Assembly: GCF_030816155.1 (NCBI RefSeq)
Contig: NZ_JAUSXR010000001.1
Span: 2,728,001 to 2,792,000 of the forward strand
Direction of reading: 5' to 3'
DNA from: Arthrobacter woluwensis
GTDB lineage: Bacteria; Actinomycetota; Actinomycetes; Actinomycetales; Micrococcaceae
Length of the DNA: 64,000 bases
Position 1 is the first letter of the stretch. Each line of letters opens with the position of its first letter. Made by a program: the position numbers and the translations under genes. This document shows positions 1 to 9,700 of the stretch, piece by piece. The notes beneath the pieces are model-generated. The model was not told the origin of the DNA. It saw only the letters and a program-made list of their open reading frames with translations, and did no database searches.

Positions 1-58
1 CGTCCCCGGAGCCCAGGCTGCGGACGTTGCCGTCGAAGTATTCGTGCTGGCTGATCAT
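1..58 (-). CDS. ppnP: Pyrimidine/purine nucleoside phosphorylase, N-terminal fragment (runs off the window)
   Basis: Only the first 19 codons are present, starting at the ATG at 58 and running off the left edge. The peptide begins MISQHEYFDGNVRSLG, which resembles the start of the PpnP (formerly DUF1255/YaiE) family of small cupin-fold phosphorylases, where E. coli PpnP begins with a similar NEYFSGKVKSIG stretch. An AAGGAG ribosome binding site lies about 6 bases upstream. In the known family the enzyme splits nucleosides with phosphate. The call rests on a short N-terminus only, so it could be another cupin with a similar start. Confidence 0.6.
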   Translation of the reverse strand, partial: MISQHEYFDGNVRSLGSGD

Positions 59-502
59 GAGGGCTCCTTCGCTGCGGGCCCGGCGGTCCGGCCGGGCGAC
101 TGTCCCCCACGTTAGGACGGACGGCCCTCCGCTCCAATCGCCGTCCGGATTGTTGCGGGGAGGTCCTTGTTGCGGGGCCGTCCTTGTTTCTGGGCCGCGC
201 GGGACTTTCACGGTCGCACCGCGACCATGGCTGCCAGGGGACGCCTGCGGGTCTGTTCGAGGGAGACCTTTCCACCGCGCCGCACCAGTTCTCGAAGTGA
301 GCCCTCCGCCCGGCCGCCTTGCGGTTCTCCCTGCTCATCGCCCCAGTTCAGCCCGCGTACTGCCGCACCACGGAGTGATTCGACTTGAGGTGTTACTGGT
401 GACCTCCGTTGGATGAAGGCGAACGGCGCCCTCCGGCGTGAAGGTGCCGGTTCGCACTCATCGATCTCGTACGTGTAGTCGCACCATGTCAAAGGGGATG
501 CC
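59..502. other. Intergenic region with no convincing gene
   Basis: About 440 bases separate ppnP (leftward) from the lipoprotein gene (rightward). I see no coding frame with good context. The stretch must contain both divergent promoters. A bulged hairpin around 421-452 is the only structure noted. Nothing else could be supported. Confidence 0.4.
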
Positions 503-1936
503 ATGCCTGGATTGAAATCTCGCCGCGCACGAAGCGCCGGCATTGCTGTCGTGATTCTCACGCTGTCGTTGACGGCTTGTTCCGGAAAAACGCTGAAATT
601 CGGCGGCCAGGAGGTCGAAGACCTGGACAAGACCATCACGGCGCTGGACGACAGTTGGAAGCAGAGCCTCACCGATGGAAAGAAGGCGAACACCGCCCCG
701 GATGACGGGTCGCGGTGCTACGCCCAGATCAATGGCGAGGTCCTGGCCGATGAGGCGATCTGTGGTCCCGTGCACTACCTGGGGTCTGACGACACCACGT
801 GGGACACGGTGTCGTTAAAGCAGGTGCTCGACAATTCTTCCGACAAGGTCCGCGTCGAGAAGGATTCCGGCTTCACCACGGGTGCCAAGAAGGCCAATGT
901 GGAGCTGTACCGGCCTGACGGGAAGGAACCGCCGAGTGATCTGAACGTCCCCGAGCCCGAGGCGAATACTGAGGAACCCGGCCAGGCGATCTGGATGAAG
1001 TCATCCGGGCCCCAGGCCCCTGGCGATTCCTCGACCGGCGACTCATCGAAGTCGGTGACCATCGTGACCCCGGATGCTCGGTTGGTCGTGAGCAGCCCGA
1101 AGATCTCTGATCGGATCGGTGGGCCGGAGGATCGGCAGCAGGCCGGCGCTGGGAACAAGTTCGGCTCCGTCACCATCAGCACCGGCGCCAACGGTTCCTC
1201 CCAGTCCGACAGTAAGACGGTGCTCGCGTTCAGCGCCGGCGGGAAGAGCTACAACGTCGGCAAACCGCAGGACGGCACGCTCGCCATGGCCGTCCCCGGC
1301 GACGGGAAGGACCTGGCCCTCACCGTGACCTTCGAAGGCAAGACCCAGACATACTCCCTGGCTGACGGATCCCTGGATGAGAAGTCCAAGGGACTGTCGT
1401 ATTACGACGGGTACAAGACGACCTCAGACGATTCCGCCAAGGTCGGCGATCTGAAGATCGAGAAGCAGAACGGGTTCGATCTGACCTTCTATGGAACCAG
1501 TTACACCGCCTATCGCGTCCCGTACGACGCATCTGTCGGCTGGGCGCCGGAGGGCAAAAGCTGGTTGGTGATCAGCGGCAGTCCGAGCACCGACAGCCTG
1601 CAATGGAAGCCGGACCACGGCTATGAGTACGGTTACTACAACGTCAAGGAGGACATCGTGTCCGGCACGGTGACCAACGTCAGCGGCGAGGCGTTCAAGA
1701 CCACGCTCAAAGCCCATCCCAGAGTCGAGGGCAGCGGATGGTTCAGCTCCGACAGGGTCAATGCGATCTTCGAAGTACCCGCCAAAGCCAGAGACTTCAA
1801 AGCGTCCTTCGTCCTCCGTGCGACGGGCACTCTGAAGAAGGACCAGTCCAACACCGAGGCGCCCGCCACGGCGAACTTCGACAGCCCGGTGAACGACCTC
1901 CAATTCACCTTCCCCCAGGGCACGGACGCTAAATAG
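503..1936 (+). CDS. Putative secreted lipoprotein of unknown function
   Basis: The 477-residue product starts with a basic n-region and hydrophobic stretch ending in a lipobox LTAC (Cys26), so it should be exported and lipid-anchored on the outer face of the membrane. The ATG at 503 follows an AAAGGGG ribosome binding site. The rest is hydrophilic, rich in Asp, Ser, Gly and Lys, with an acidic Pro/Glu-rich patch near residues 145-180 and no transmembrane helix after the signal. Two cysteines near residues 73 and 87 could pair. I do not recognise a domain and assign no function. It appears monocistronic and is followed by a strong hairpin. Confidence 0.8.
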   Translation: MPGLKSRRARSAGIAVVILTLSLTACSGKTLKFGGQEVEDLDKTITALDDSWKQSLTDGKKANTAPDDGSRCYAQINGEVLADEAICGPVHYLGSDDTTWDTVSLKQVLDNSSDKVRVEKDSGFTTGAKKANVELYRPDGKEPPSDLNVPEPEANTEEPGQAIWMKSSGPQAPGDSSTGDSSKSVTIVTPDARLVVSSPKISDRIGGPEDRQQAGAGNKFGSVTISTGANGSSQSDSKTVLAFSAGGKSYNVGKPQDGTLAMAVPGDGKDLALTVTFEGKTQTYSLADGSLDEKSKGLSYYDGYKTTSDDSAKVGDLKIEKQNGFDLTFYGTSYTAYRVPYDASVGWAPEGKSWLVISGSPSTDSLQWKPDHGYEYGYYNVKEDIVSGTVTNVSGEAFKTTLKAHPRVEGSGWFSSDRVNAIFEVPAKARDFKASFVLRATGTLKKDQSNTEAPATANFDSPVNDLQFTFPQGTDAK

Positions 1937-1988
1937 AAGGCGACGCGCCCCCGAAAGGTCCGCCGCCCCCGGCGGCGCCCTCACGTGC

Positions 1989-2035
1989 AGGAGCGGACGC
2001 GACGACGCCGGCCACGCGCCGTCGCGCCCGCTCCT
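1989..2035 (+). terminator. Hairpin after the lipoprotein gene
   Basis: A 16-bp stem (AGGAGCGGACGCGACG paired to its inverse, one mismatch) with a 15-base loop lies 53 bases after the stop codon. It abuts the palindromic repeat that begins at 2036. It lacks a T-run, as is common for high-GC actinobacterial terminators. Its role as a terminator is inferred. Confidence 0.55.
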
Positions 2036-2109
2036 TCATCGACTGCTCCATAGGAAGTCGTTCTGAGTGATCTCAGAGGGAAAACGACATCCTGTGGAGC
2101 AGTCGATGA
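2036..2109. repeat. Palindromic repeat family A, copy 1
   Basis: A 74-base near-perfect palindrome whose outer arms read TCGACTGCTCCA. It is 63/72 identical by eye to the reverse complement of copy 2 at 2886-2957, and the two bracket one membrane-protein gene. Two further copies lie at 27121 and 27881. No coding capacity. It could be a mobile repeat, a bidirectional terminator, or both. Confidence 0.85.
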
Positions 2110-2299
2110 GGGTGGTCGAGAGAAAGAACGCGGCCGAGGAGACTCGACCCCCGTGGGGACTCCTGCCCATTGCCCCGCCCCCGGCGACGTCGCATGCTGG
2201 AAGACAGGCGCCCAGGCCGACGCCCGCGCAGATCTGGAGGCTCCGGATCCGGCACAGTCGGCGATCCTCTGAGGAACCATGCGAGGCGAGGAGTTGGAC

Positions 2300-2902
2300 A
2301 TGAGCGATCACACCACCGATGAAGCACGGCAGGCCGGCACGATCCGGGACCTGGAGGCGCGCATCGCCCGCCTTGAGCGTGTGGCAGTCGGCGCCTACGA
2401 GGTGCTCCTCGGAGCCCTGCTGATCGCAGGACTGACCGTGCCGATCTTCACCACCCGCGAGACCCGGGGCGACTCCCGGGTGGATACGCCGGTCTCCGTG
2501 TTTACCGTCATCTTCCAGCGCGGCATCGCGCCGGATTCGAGCTCTGGTGACGATCCGGCGCTGTCTGCGCTGTTCATGATCGGTTTCGTCGGCCTGCTGG
2601 TCGTCACCGTGCTGTTGCTTGTTCTCCTGGTCGTCACCGCCGCACGAGCGCTGACCGTCCCGCTCCGGCGTGCCGGTTGGATCCTGGTGACGCTGGGGAT
2701 CATCGGAGCCTTCGTTCTGCTGACCTTCACGATGATGGCTGCGAGCAACCACGAGTCCGACAAACCCGGCTGGGGTGCGGTCCTCCTGATGCTCGGCGTG
2801 CTCGGGGTCATTCCCCTGCTGACCAGGGCGGCTGCCTCCCTGGTGTCACCGTCGGCGTCTCCCGCCACCGACCACTCCCCTGACCCGTCGACTGCTCCAT
2901 AG
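2300..2902 (+). CDS. Small multi-pass membrane protein of unknown function
   Basis: A 200-residue protein starting at the ATG at 2300, chosen over an in-frame ATG at 2279 because GAGGAG precedes it at good distance. Residues 5-30 look like a short coiled coil (repeated Leu, Arg and Glu), followed by about four hydrophobic segments near 35-55, 90-115, 125-147 and 160-178, and a Ser/Pro/Thr tail. The last codons and the TAG stop lie inside palindrome copy 2, so the repeat supplies the C-terminus STAP. The gene is the only one between family A copies 1 and 2. No family recognised. Confidence 0.7.
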   Translation: MSDHTTDEARQAGTIRDLEARIARLERVAVGAYEVLLGALLIAGLTVPIFTTRETRGDSRVDTPVSVFTVIFQRGIAPDSSSGDDPALSALFMIGFVGLLVVTVLLLVLLVVTAARALTVPLRRAGWILVTLGIIGAFVLLTFTMMAASNHESDKPGWGAVLLMLGVLGVIPLLTRAAASLVSPSASPATDHSPDPSTAP

Positions 2903-2957
2903 GATGCCGATTTCGCTCTGAATTCACTCAGAACGACTTCCTCTGGAGCAGTCGACG
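2886..2957. repeat. Palindromic repeat family A, copy 2
   Basis: A 72-base palindrome with arms CGTCGACTGCTCCA and TGGAGCAGTCGACG. It is oriented opposite to copy 1 and shares its pair-specific inner sequence (TCACTCAGAACGACTTCC). It lies between two convergent genes and overlaps the stop codon of the upstream one. Confidence 0.85.
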
Positions 2958-2969
2958 AGGGATTGGTGA

Positions 2970-4001
2970 TCAGCCCTGTCCGAAGACGTGCTTGACGATG
3001 TTGCCGAGCAGCGCCGCGTTGTAGTCGACGCCGAGCTGGTTCGGGATGGTGACCAGGACGGTGTCCGCCTCCTGCACGGCCTCGTCGCGGGCCAGTTCCT
3101 CGGCCAGTTGGTCGGGCTCCCCGATGTAGGAGCGGCCGAACCGGGACACGGCCCCGTCCAGCCACCCGACCTGGTCGCGGCCTTCGACCTGACCGCGCAG
3201 ACCGAAGTAGTGGTGGTCCTCCTCCGACACGAGCGGGATGATGCTGCGGCTCACCGAGACGCGCGGCGTCCAGTCGTGCCCCGCGTCCTTCCAGGCCTCA
3301 CGGAACACCCGGATCTGCTCGGCCTGCAGCTGGTCGAACGGCACTCCGGTGTCCTCGGTGAGCAGGGTCGAGCTCATGAGGTTCATGCCCTGCTCAGCGG
3401 CCCAGACCGCCGTCGCGCGTGTGCCGGCGCCCCACCAGATGCGGCGGTCGAGGCCCGGCGACTGCGGCTCGACCGGCAGCAACAGACCCGGCCGGCCGTT
3501 GCCGGCATCGGCCGGAGCGATCCCGGTACCGGTGATCGCACGGCGGAAGAGCTCCGTGTGGCGACGGGCCATGTCAGCGGGGGTTTCGCCGTCGCGCGGG
3601 ACGTAGCCGAAGTTCTCGGCCCCGTTGAGCGCCGGTTCGGGTGAACCACGGCTCACGCCGAGCTGGAGCCTGCCCTGGCTGATGAGGTCCGTCGCGGCGG
3701 CCTCTTCGGCCATGTAGAGCGGGTTCTCGTACCGCATGTCGATGACACCCGTGCCCATTTCGAGGGTCGTGGTGCGGGCGGCGATGGCGGAGAGCAGGGG
3801 GAAGGGAGCCGCGCCCTGCCGGGCGAAGTGATGGACCCGGAAGAAGGCCCCGGCCACGCCCTGCTCCTCCGCGGCGACGGAGAGCTCGATGGCCTGCCGC
3901 AGCGACTCACCGGCGTCCTGGGTGTGCGATCCTGCGGATCGACCATAGTGGCCGAAGGACAGGAATCCGATCTTTTTGCTGTTCACGACCACGAAAACCA
4001 T
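2970..4001 (-). CDS. LLM-class luciferase-like monooxygenase
   Basis: The product is a bacterial luciferase-like (LLM) TIM-barrel protein, predicted to use reduced flavin (FMN or F420) to oxidise an unknown substrate in the cytoplasm. It carries family-typical stretches: KIGFLSFGHY at the N-terminus, a GVAGAFFRVHHF segment, LEMGTGVIDMRYENP, GRLQLGVSRGSPEP and RIWWGAGT. Length is about 343 residues from the ATG at 4001, normal for the family. The open frame extends further upstream to 4118 but that part has no family similarity; a GTG about 18 bases inside (before NSKKIGF) is an alternative start. It is monocistronic and divergent from the secreted repeat protein. The substrate cannot be deduced. 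Confidence 0.8.
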   Translation of the reverse strand: MVFVVVNSKKIGFLSFGHYGRSAGSHTQDAGESLRQAIELSVAAEEQGVAGAFFRVHHFARQGAAPFPLLSAIAARTTTLEMGTGVIDMRYENPLYMAEEAAATDLISQGRLQLGVSRGSPEPALNGAENFGYVPRDGETPADMARRHTELFRRAITGTGIAPADAGNGRPGLLLPVEPQSPGLDRRIWWGAGTRATAVWAAEQGMNLMSSTLLTEDTGVPFDQLQAEQIRVFREAWKDAGHDWTPRVSVSRSIIPLVSEEDHHYFGLRGQVEGRDQVGWLDGAVSRFGRSYIGEPDQLAEELARDEAVQEADTVLVTIPNQLGVDYNAALLGNIVKHVFGQG

Positions 4002-4192
4002 GCGTTTGCATGGAAAATTCCCGGGCGACCGCGCGGCCTCCCCCTTGGCGGACGACGACGGCACGCGGCTTCCACATTCCGCCCGGCTCGTCTTATCCTC
4101 ATAAATCCGGGAAACCATTGTAGGATCGTCACCGATGTCCCTACGATCATGCTGATCAGACCACTGATCACATCACTCGGGGGAGCATCTCT

Positions 4193-6397
4193 TTGTCATT
4201 CTTCAGGAACACCCATGCCCGGCCGCGTCCCGGCCGCGCCGTCGGATTCGTGGCGGCCACAGGCGCCATCACCTTGTTCGCAGGCCTGCTGATCGCGCCG
4301 GCCGCACAGGCCGCGCCGACTGCCGTGGCCGCGCGGTCGGTCGTCGCGGAAACGCCCACGGACGGACCCACCGGGGAGCCGACCGGCGAGCCCACCGGCG
4401 AACCCACGGAGACCCCGGCGCCGACGGACTCTCCGTCGCCGGAACCGACCGCGACCACCGAGCCCACCGAGGCCCCGGTGCCGACGGATACAACGTCACC
4501 GACTCCGGACCCGACCGCGACCACCGAGCCCACCGAGGCCCCGGCTCCGAGCAATACCGCGATTCCCGTCGTCCACGGCGAACCGGTGGTCGGCCAGACC
4601 CTCACCTCCAAGGGAGGACTGTGGGAGGGCGCGACGAAGTTCCGCTTCGTCTGGACCGTCGACGGCACGGCGGTTCAGACGACCGACCACACCACCGGAG
4701 AGATCGACTCCCTGGTGCTGCTGCCCGGCATGGCGGGGAAGACGGTTCAGCTCACGGTGACGGCCACTCGGGAGGATCAGCCGTCCGGAACGGACGCCGC
4801 GTCAACGCCCCTCGTCGTGCGGAATGCCGAGTTCACCGGCCTTACCTGGAGCAATGCCGTGGCGGGACGGGCCGTCGTCGGCGAGACGCTGACTCTCGAC
4901 AAGCCCGCGTGGGATGACTCAGCCACGCGGGGCACCCTCCGCTACCAGTGGTACCGGGCCGGCGCTCCGATCCCCGGCGCCACCTCGGAGCAGTATGTGG
5001 TCAGCCCGGCGGACGTCGGCAGGCCCCTCCAGGCCACCATCACCCTCTCGGCCGAAGGCTTCACGGACCACGAGTTCCAGTCCACGCAGGTCACCGCCAC
5101 CAGCGCCGCCTTCAGCTCGGTCGCCGTGCCGACCATCAGCGGCACGGCTCGGGTCGGCCAGGTGCAGACAGCGAACCCGGGCGTGTCCGCACCGGCCGCC
5201 GCCAGCGTCACCTACCAGTGGTTCCGCGGGACGACGGCGATCGCCGGCGCGGTGGGCCGCACGTACATCACCACCGCCGCGGACAACGGGAAGGCGCTCA
5301 AGGTCCGGGTCCGGTCGGCCAAGCCCGGTTACACCTCGGTGGACCGGTTCTCCGCGGCACGGACCATCGCGGTCGGCCTCCTCGTGGCCACGAAGTCACC
5401 GGTGGTGACCGGAACGCATCGCTACGGCAACACGCTCCGCGTGGCCCAGGGATGGCCCGTCGGGACGACCATCCGCTACCAGTGGTACCGGAACGGCGTC
5501 GCCATCAAGGGCGCCACCGGGAGTTCGCTCTACCTGACCACGGCATATATCGGCGCCCGGGTGAACGTGAAGGTCACGCTGTCCAAGCCCGGCTACGTGA
5601 CGCGCGCCGTCAGCACCTCGCCGATCGGCGTGGGCAAGGCCCTCTTCGCCCTCAGGGCGGCGCCGAAGGTGACGGGACGGCTCGCCCTCGGGTCCGTCCT
5701 CGCGGCCTACGCGGGCAGCTACAACCCCGCCCCGAGTAGCATCACGTACCAGTGGTACCGCAACGGTTCCGCCATTGCGGGCGCCCGTGGCCGGACCTAC
5801 AAGGTCAGCGCCGCCGACAACGGCCGTTCCCTCTCTGTGCGAGTGGCCGTGGGACGGATCTACTACGCCGGCAGGGCCACGATGAGTCCCGCGGTGAAGC
5901 TGCCGCTGTGGCCGGTGACCGTGCTCCGCGGTGACGGCGTCTACCGCGTCGGCACGCAGATCAAGCCCGGTCTGTACAAGGCGACGGGCACCGGAGCCGG
6001 CTGCTATTGGGCACGACTCAGCGGATTCAGTGGTCTCTTGAAGGACGTCAAGGCCAACTACTTCGGTTCCGCACGGACCTACGTCCAGATCAACGCAGGC
6101 GATGCCGGATTCGAATCCCATGGCTGCGGCTCCTGGACGACCGTGACCCCCACGGGCCCGAGGGCCACCCGGATCACCGCGGACGGCATCTATCGGGTCG
6201 GCATCGACATCCTGCCGGGGACGTACTACGGCAGCAGCTCACACGACGGCTGCTACCTCGCCGCCCTGACCGGATTCAGCGGGACCTTCGGGGACATCGC
6301 CGGGAACTACTACGGATCGGCCGATGTGATCGCCACGGTCCCGAGCTGGATCACCGCGCTCGAGGTCCGGAACTGCGGCACACTGACGCGGTATTGA
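4193..6397 (+). CDS. Secreted YQW-repeat (Ig-like) surface protein with two C-terminal GxYxVGxDIxPG domains
   Basis: A 734-residue exported protein using a TTG start at 4193, 8 bases after GGGGGAG. Order: signal peptide (1-40, ending APAAQA), Pro/Thr/Glu linker with repeated EPTG and ATTEPTEAP units (about 50-120), one divergent and four clear Ig-like repeats each carrying YQWYR or YQWFR and a Y-x(4)-AD-x-G motif (about 120-570), then two roughly 70-residue domains beginning DGVYRVGTQIKPG and DGIYRVGIDILPG, each with a conserved Cys pair. Such modules occur in actinobacterial surface proteins of unknown ligand. The gene at 46166 has the same repeats with a different C-terminal domain. No sortase motif or catalytic residues seen, so it probably binds rather than cleaves. 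Confidence 0.8.
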   Translation: MSFFRNTHARPRPGRAVGFVAATGAITLFAGLLIAPAAQAAPTAVAARSVVAETPTDGPTGEPTGEPTGEPTETPAPTDSPSPEPTATTEPTEAPVPTDTTSPTPDPTATTEPTEAPAPSNTAIPVVHGEPVVGQTLTSKGGLWEGATKFRFVWTVDGTAVQTTDHTTGEIDSLVLLPGMAGKTVQLTVTATREDQPSGTDAASTPLVVRNAEFTGLTWSNAVAGRAVVGETLTLDKPAWDDSATRGTLRYQWYRAGAPIPGATSEQYVVSPADVGRPLQATITLSAEGFTDHEFQSTQVTATSAAFSSVAVPTISGTARVGQVQTANPGVSAPAAASVTYQWFRGTTAIAGAVGRTYITTAADNGKALKVRVRSAKPGYTSVDRFSAARTIAVGLLVATKSPVVTGTHRYGNTLRVAQGWPVGTTIRYQWYRNGVAIKGATGSSLYLTTAYIGARVNVKVTLSKPGYVTRAVSTSPIGVGKALFALRAAPKVTGRLALGSVLAAYAGSYNPAPSSITYQWYRNGSAIAGARGRTYKVSAADNGRSLSVRVAVGRIYYAGRATMSPAVKLPLWPVTVLRGDGVYRVGTQIKPGLYKATGTGAGCYWARLSGFSGLLKDVKANYFGSARTYVQINAGDAGFESHGCGSWTTVTPTGPRATRITADGIYRVGIDILPGTYYGSSSHDGCYLAALTGFSGTFGDIAGNYYGSADVIATVPSWITALEVRNCGTLTRY

Positions 6398-6406
6398 CGG
6401 ACCCGT

Positions 6407-6440
6407 GAAGGCCCGGCGGCTTCGAAGCCGCCGGGCCTTC
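6407..6440 (+). terminator. Rho-independent-type terminator
   Basis: A perfect 15-bp stem (GAAGGCCCGGCGGCT and its inverse) with a TCGA-like tight loop, 10 bases after the stop codon of the repeat protein. No T-run. Confidence 0.75.
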
Positions 6441-6621
6441 GTGGTGCCCGGGGTCGCGCGAACTCCGGCTCCTTCAGCCCTGCAGTCCCGGAAGCTCAGC
6501 CCTCCGGCCGGTGCGTCGGAGACGAGGACTTCGCCGTCGTCGGCGGACCCAAGCTCTCCGGAACCACCCGAACGCACCCGCGCAGCACACCCGGTCCGGC
6601 ACACCCCGCGTCGTCGCAATC

Positions 6622-6637
6622 TGTGAATCGTTTCACA
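6622..6637 (+). promoter_or_regulatory. LacI/GalR-type operator candidate before the GH31 gene
   Basis: TGTGAATCGTTTCACA is a 16-base inverted repeat with one mismatch and a central CG, the form typical of LacI/GalR operators. It lies about 90 bases before the hydrolase start. A perfect 10-base palindrome CGGTTAACCG follows at 6682. A LacI-family gene exists at 53403, but no evidence links the two; the regulator may be elsewhere. Confidence 0.5.
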
Positions 6638-6729
6638 CCAACCATTGACTCCCCCGACCCCAGCAACTGATTATTAGTGCACGGTTAACCGATTTTTTCA
6701 TCACCTCAATGCATGAAGAAAGGCTGCCC

Positions 6730-9700
6730 ATGAGACCGCACCCCGCCCGTTCCGGGGTGCACACACGGCAACGACGCCGCCACACCGGGAACCTCCTGGC
6801 CCTGGCCGCCGCCGTCACGCTCAGCTGTGCACCGCTCTCCCCTTTGTCTGCGGCCGTCGCCGCACCTGAACCCACCACCGCCACTCCCACCACCGCACCC
6901 GCGTCCGAGACCGGCACCCCCGTCAAGGTCAAGCCCGTGACCCCCGAGGTCCCGGTCGACCAGAGCGGCAGCACCCTCGGCACCGTCACCGGCGTCGCCC
7001 GCGACGGCGGCACGGTGAACCTGACCGCCGAGAAGGGCGCCTTCCGGATCACCTTCCTCGACCCCAAGACCTTCCGCATCGAGGCGGCCCCCGGCGGGAC
7101 GTTCACCGATCCCGCGAACACGGACCAGGGGGATCCCGCCCAGAGTGCCGACATCGTCGTCGGCGCCAAGAGCTTCCCCGGCACCGGGCTCACCCTCAGC
7201 GACGGCGACTGGATCACCGCCTCCACCGATGCCGTCCGCGTCTCCGTGGAGAAGTCCAGCGGGCGCATCAAGGTCACCCGCCCGGACGGCAGCACCGTCT
7301 TCGAGGAGTCCGCTCCCCTGAGCTTCGGCTCCAAGAGCACCACCGAACACCTGGCGCCCCAGGCCGGTGAGCAGTTCATCGGCGGCGGCATGCAGAACGG
7401 CCGCGCGATCCACACCGGCGCGGTCATCAACATCGCCAAGAACTTCAACTGGACCGACGACGGCTACCCCAACGCCGTGCCGTACTACATGTCCAGCAAG
7501 GGCTACGGTGTCCTGCGGGACACGTTCGCGCGCGGCAGTTACGACTTCGGCACGTCCCCGAGCACCACGCACGAGGAGAAGCGCTTCGACGCCTACTACT
7601 TCGTGGGTGATTACAAGTCGGCCCTGGACGGCTACACGCAGCTGACCGGCCGCCCGATGATGCCGCCGGTCTATGCCCTCGAGTACGGCGACGCCGACTG
7701 CTACAACCGCTCGAACCCGGGCTACTCCTCCTCGGGCTACGGCGACCCCGACGGCGCGAAGCAGCGCACGCCGGACGCCATCAAGACGGCGCGGCAGTTC
7801 GTCGCCCACGACATGCCTGCCGGCTGGATGCTTGTCAACGACGGCTACGGCTGCGAGTACCAGCAATTGCCGGAGACCGTGAAGAGCATCCAGGACGAGA
7901 CCCAGCTCAAGGTGGGCCTCTGGACGCAGCGCTCCCTGACCAACCAGGCCTACGAGGTCGGCCAGGCCGGCGTGCGGCTCCGGAAGCTCGACGTCGCGTG
8001 GGTCGGTTCCGGTTACCGCCAGGCGCTCACCGGCTGCGAGTCAGCCCACCAGGGCATCGAGGACAACTCCTCCGCCCGCGGCACCGCGCTCATGGTCGAA
8101 GGCTGGGCCGGTTCCCAGCGCTGCGGCATGCAGTGGACCGGCGACCACAGCGGCAACCTCGACGCGATCCGCTGGCAGGTCCCGGCCCTCACCGGCGCGG
8201 GCAACTCCGGCCTGGCGTTCACCACCGGCGACGTCGACGGCATCTTCGGCGGCTCCAAGGAGTCCTACGTCCGCGATCTGCAGTGGAAGGCCTTCGCCCC
8301 GGCCCTCTACTCGATGTCCGGCTGGGCCCCGACGGACAAGCGCCCCTGGCTCTACGGGGACGACGCCACCGCGATCAACCGCAAGTACCTCCAGCTGCGG
8401 CAGCAGCTCATGCCGTTCCTCTACACCCTGGCGCAGGACTCCCACTCCACCGGTGTGCCGATGATGCGCTCCATGGCGCTCGAGTTCCCGGAGCAGGCCG
8501 CGTCCTACTCCGCCGAGGCTAACCAGCAGTTCATGCTCGGCTCGGACTTCCTCGTCGCCCCGGTCTACACCCAGAGCACCGTGCGGAACGGCATCCAGCT
8601 GCCCGCCGGCCAGCAGTGGGCGGACTACTGGACCGGCAAGGTCTACGACGGCGGCCAGATCCTCAACGGCTACGACGCACCGCTCGACCGGCTCCCGCTG
8701 TTCGTCCGCGTCGGGGCCGTGATCCCGCAGGGCAAGGTGGCTCGCAACGCCTCCCTCGTCCCCGAGGACTCGGCCGTGACGGTGGAGGCCTTCGCCAAGG
8801 GCAAGTCCTCCTTCACCCTGTACGAGGACGACAAGGTCACGCGCGACTACAAGAACGGCAAGTCGGCACGGCAGACGTTCACCGTGGACGCCCCGGACTT
8901 CGGCACGGGCACCGTCAACGTCACCGTCGGCGCGCGGGAGGGCACCTACACCGGGATGGCCGCCGCCCGCCCGTACCTGATCAACGCCCACGTGGGCACG
9001 GCGCCGCAACAGGTGAAGACCGGTTCCACGGTCCTCCCCCGGGTCTCCGGACAGGCCGCGCTGGACGCCGCCACCCAGGGCTGGTTCTACGACGCCGCCA
9101 CCTCGGTGGTGCGGGTCAAGACCGCTCCCCTGGCGTCCTCGGCGAGCGCCACGGTCCAGCTGAAGAACGCCGGGCCGATGGCCGGGAAGACCCAGGACGC
9201 GCAGGCCGCGGAACTGCGGGTCGGCGTCGACAAGGAGGTGTTCCAGGGCAAGCAGACGACGTTCACCGCGCAGTTCGTGAACACCGGGACCTGGAGCAAG
9301 ACGGGCGTGAAGATCACTCCCGCTCTCCCCGCCGGGTGGACCCTCGTCTCCTCCTCCGGCGCGACCGCGTCCGAGGTCAAGGCGGGGCAGAGCGTCACCG
9401 CGAGCTTCACGGTGAGTCCCGGCCCGAGCGCTGCCGCCGGTTCGCAGCAGCTGGCGGCGACGGCGTCGTACACACGGCGCGTGACGGCAGCGCGCAGACC
9501 GTGCACGGCGGCAACTCGATCTACGTCGCCTACGGCTCCCTGCAAGCCGCGTTCAACAACGTCGCGGTCACCACGGTGGCGAACAAGAGCGCCGGGAACT
9601 TCGACGGCGGCGGGGCGAGTTTCTCCGCGGAGCAGCTCGCCCAGGCGGCCATCCCGGCCGGCGGCGTGAAGCCCGGCGGGAAGGTCCCGGTCTACGCGGG

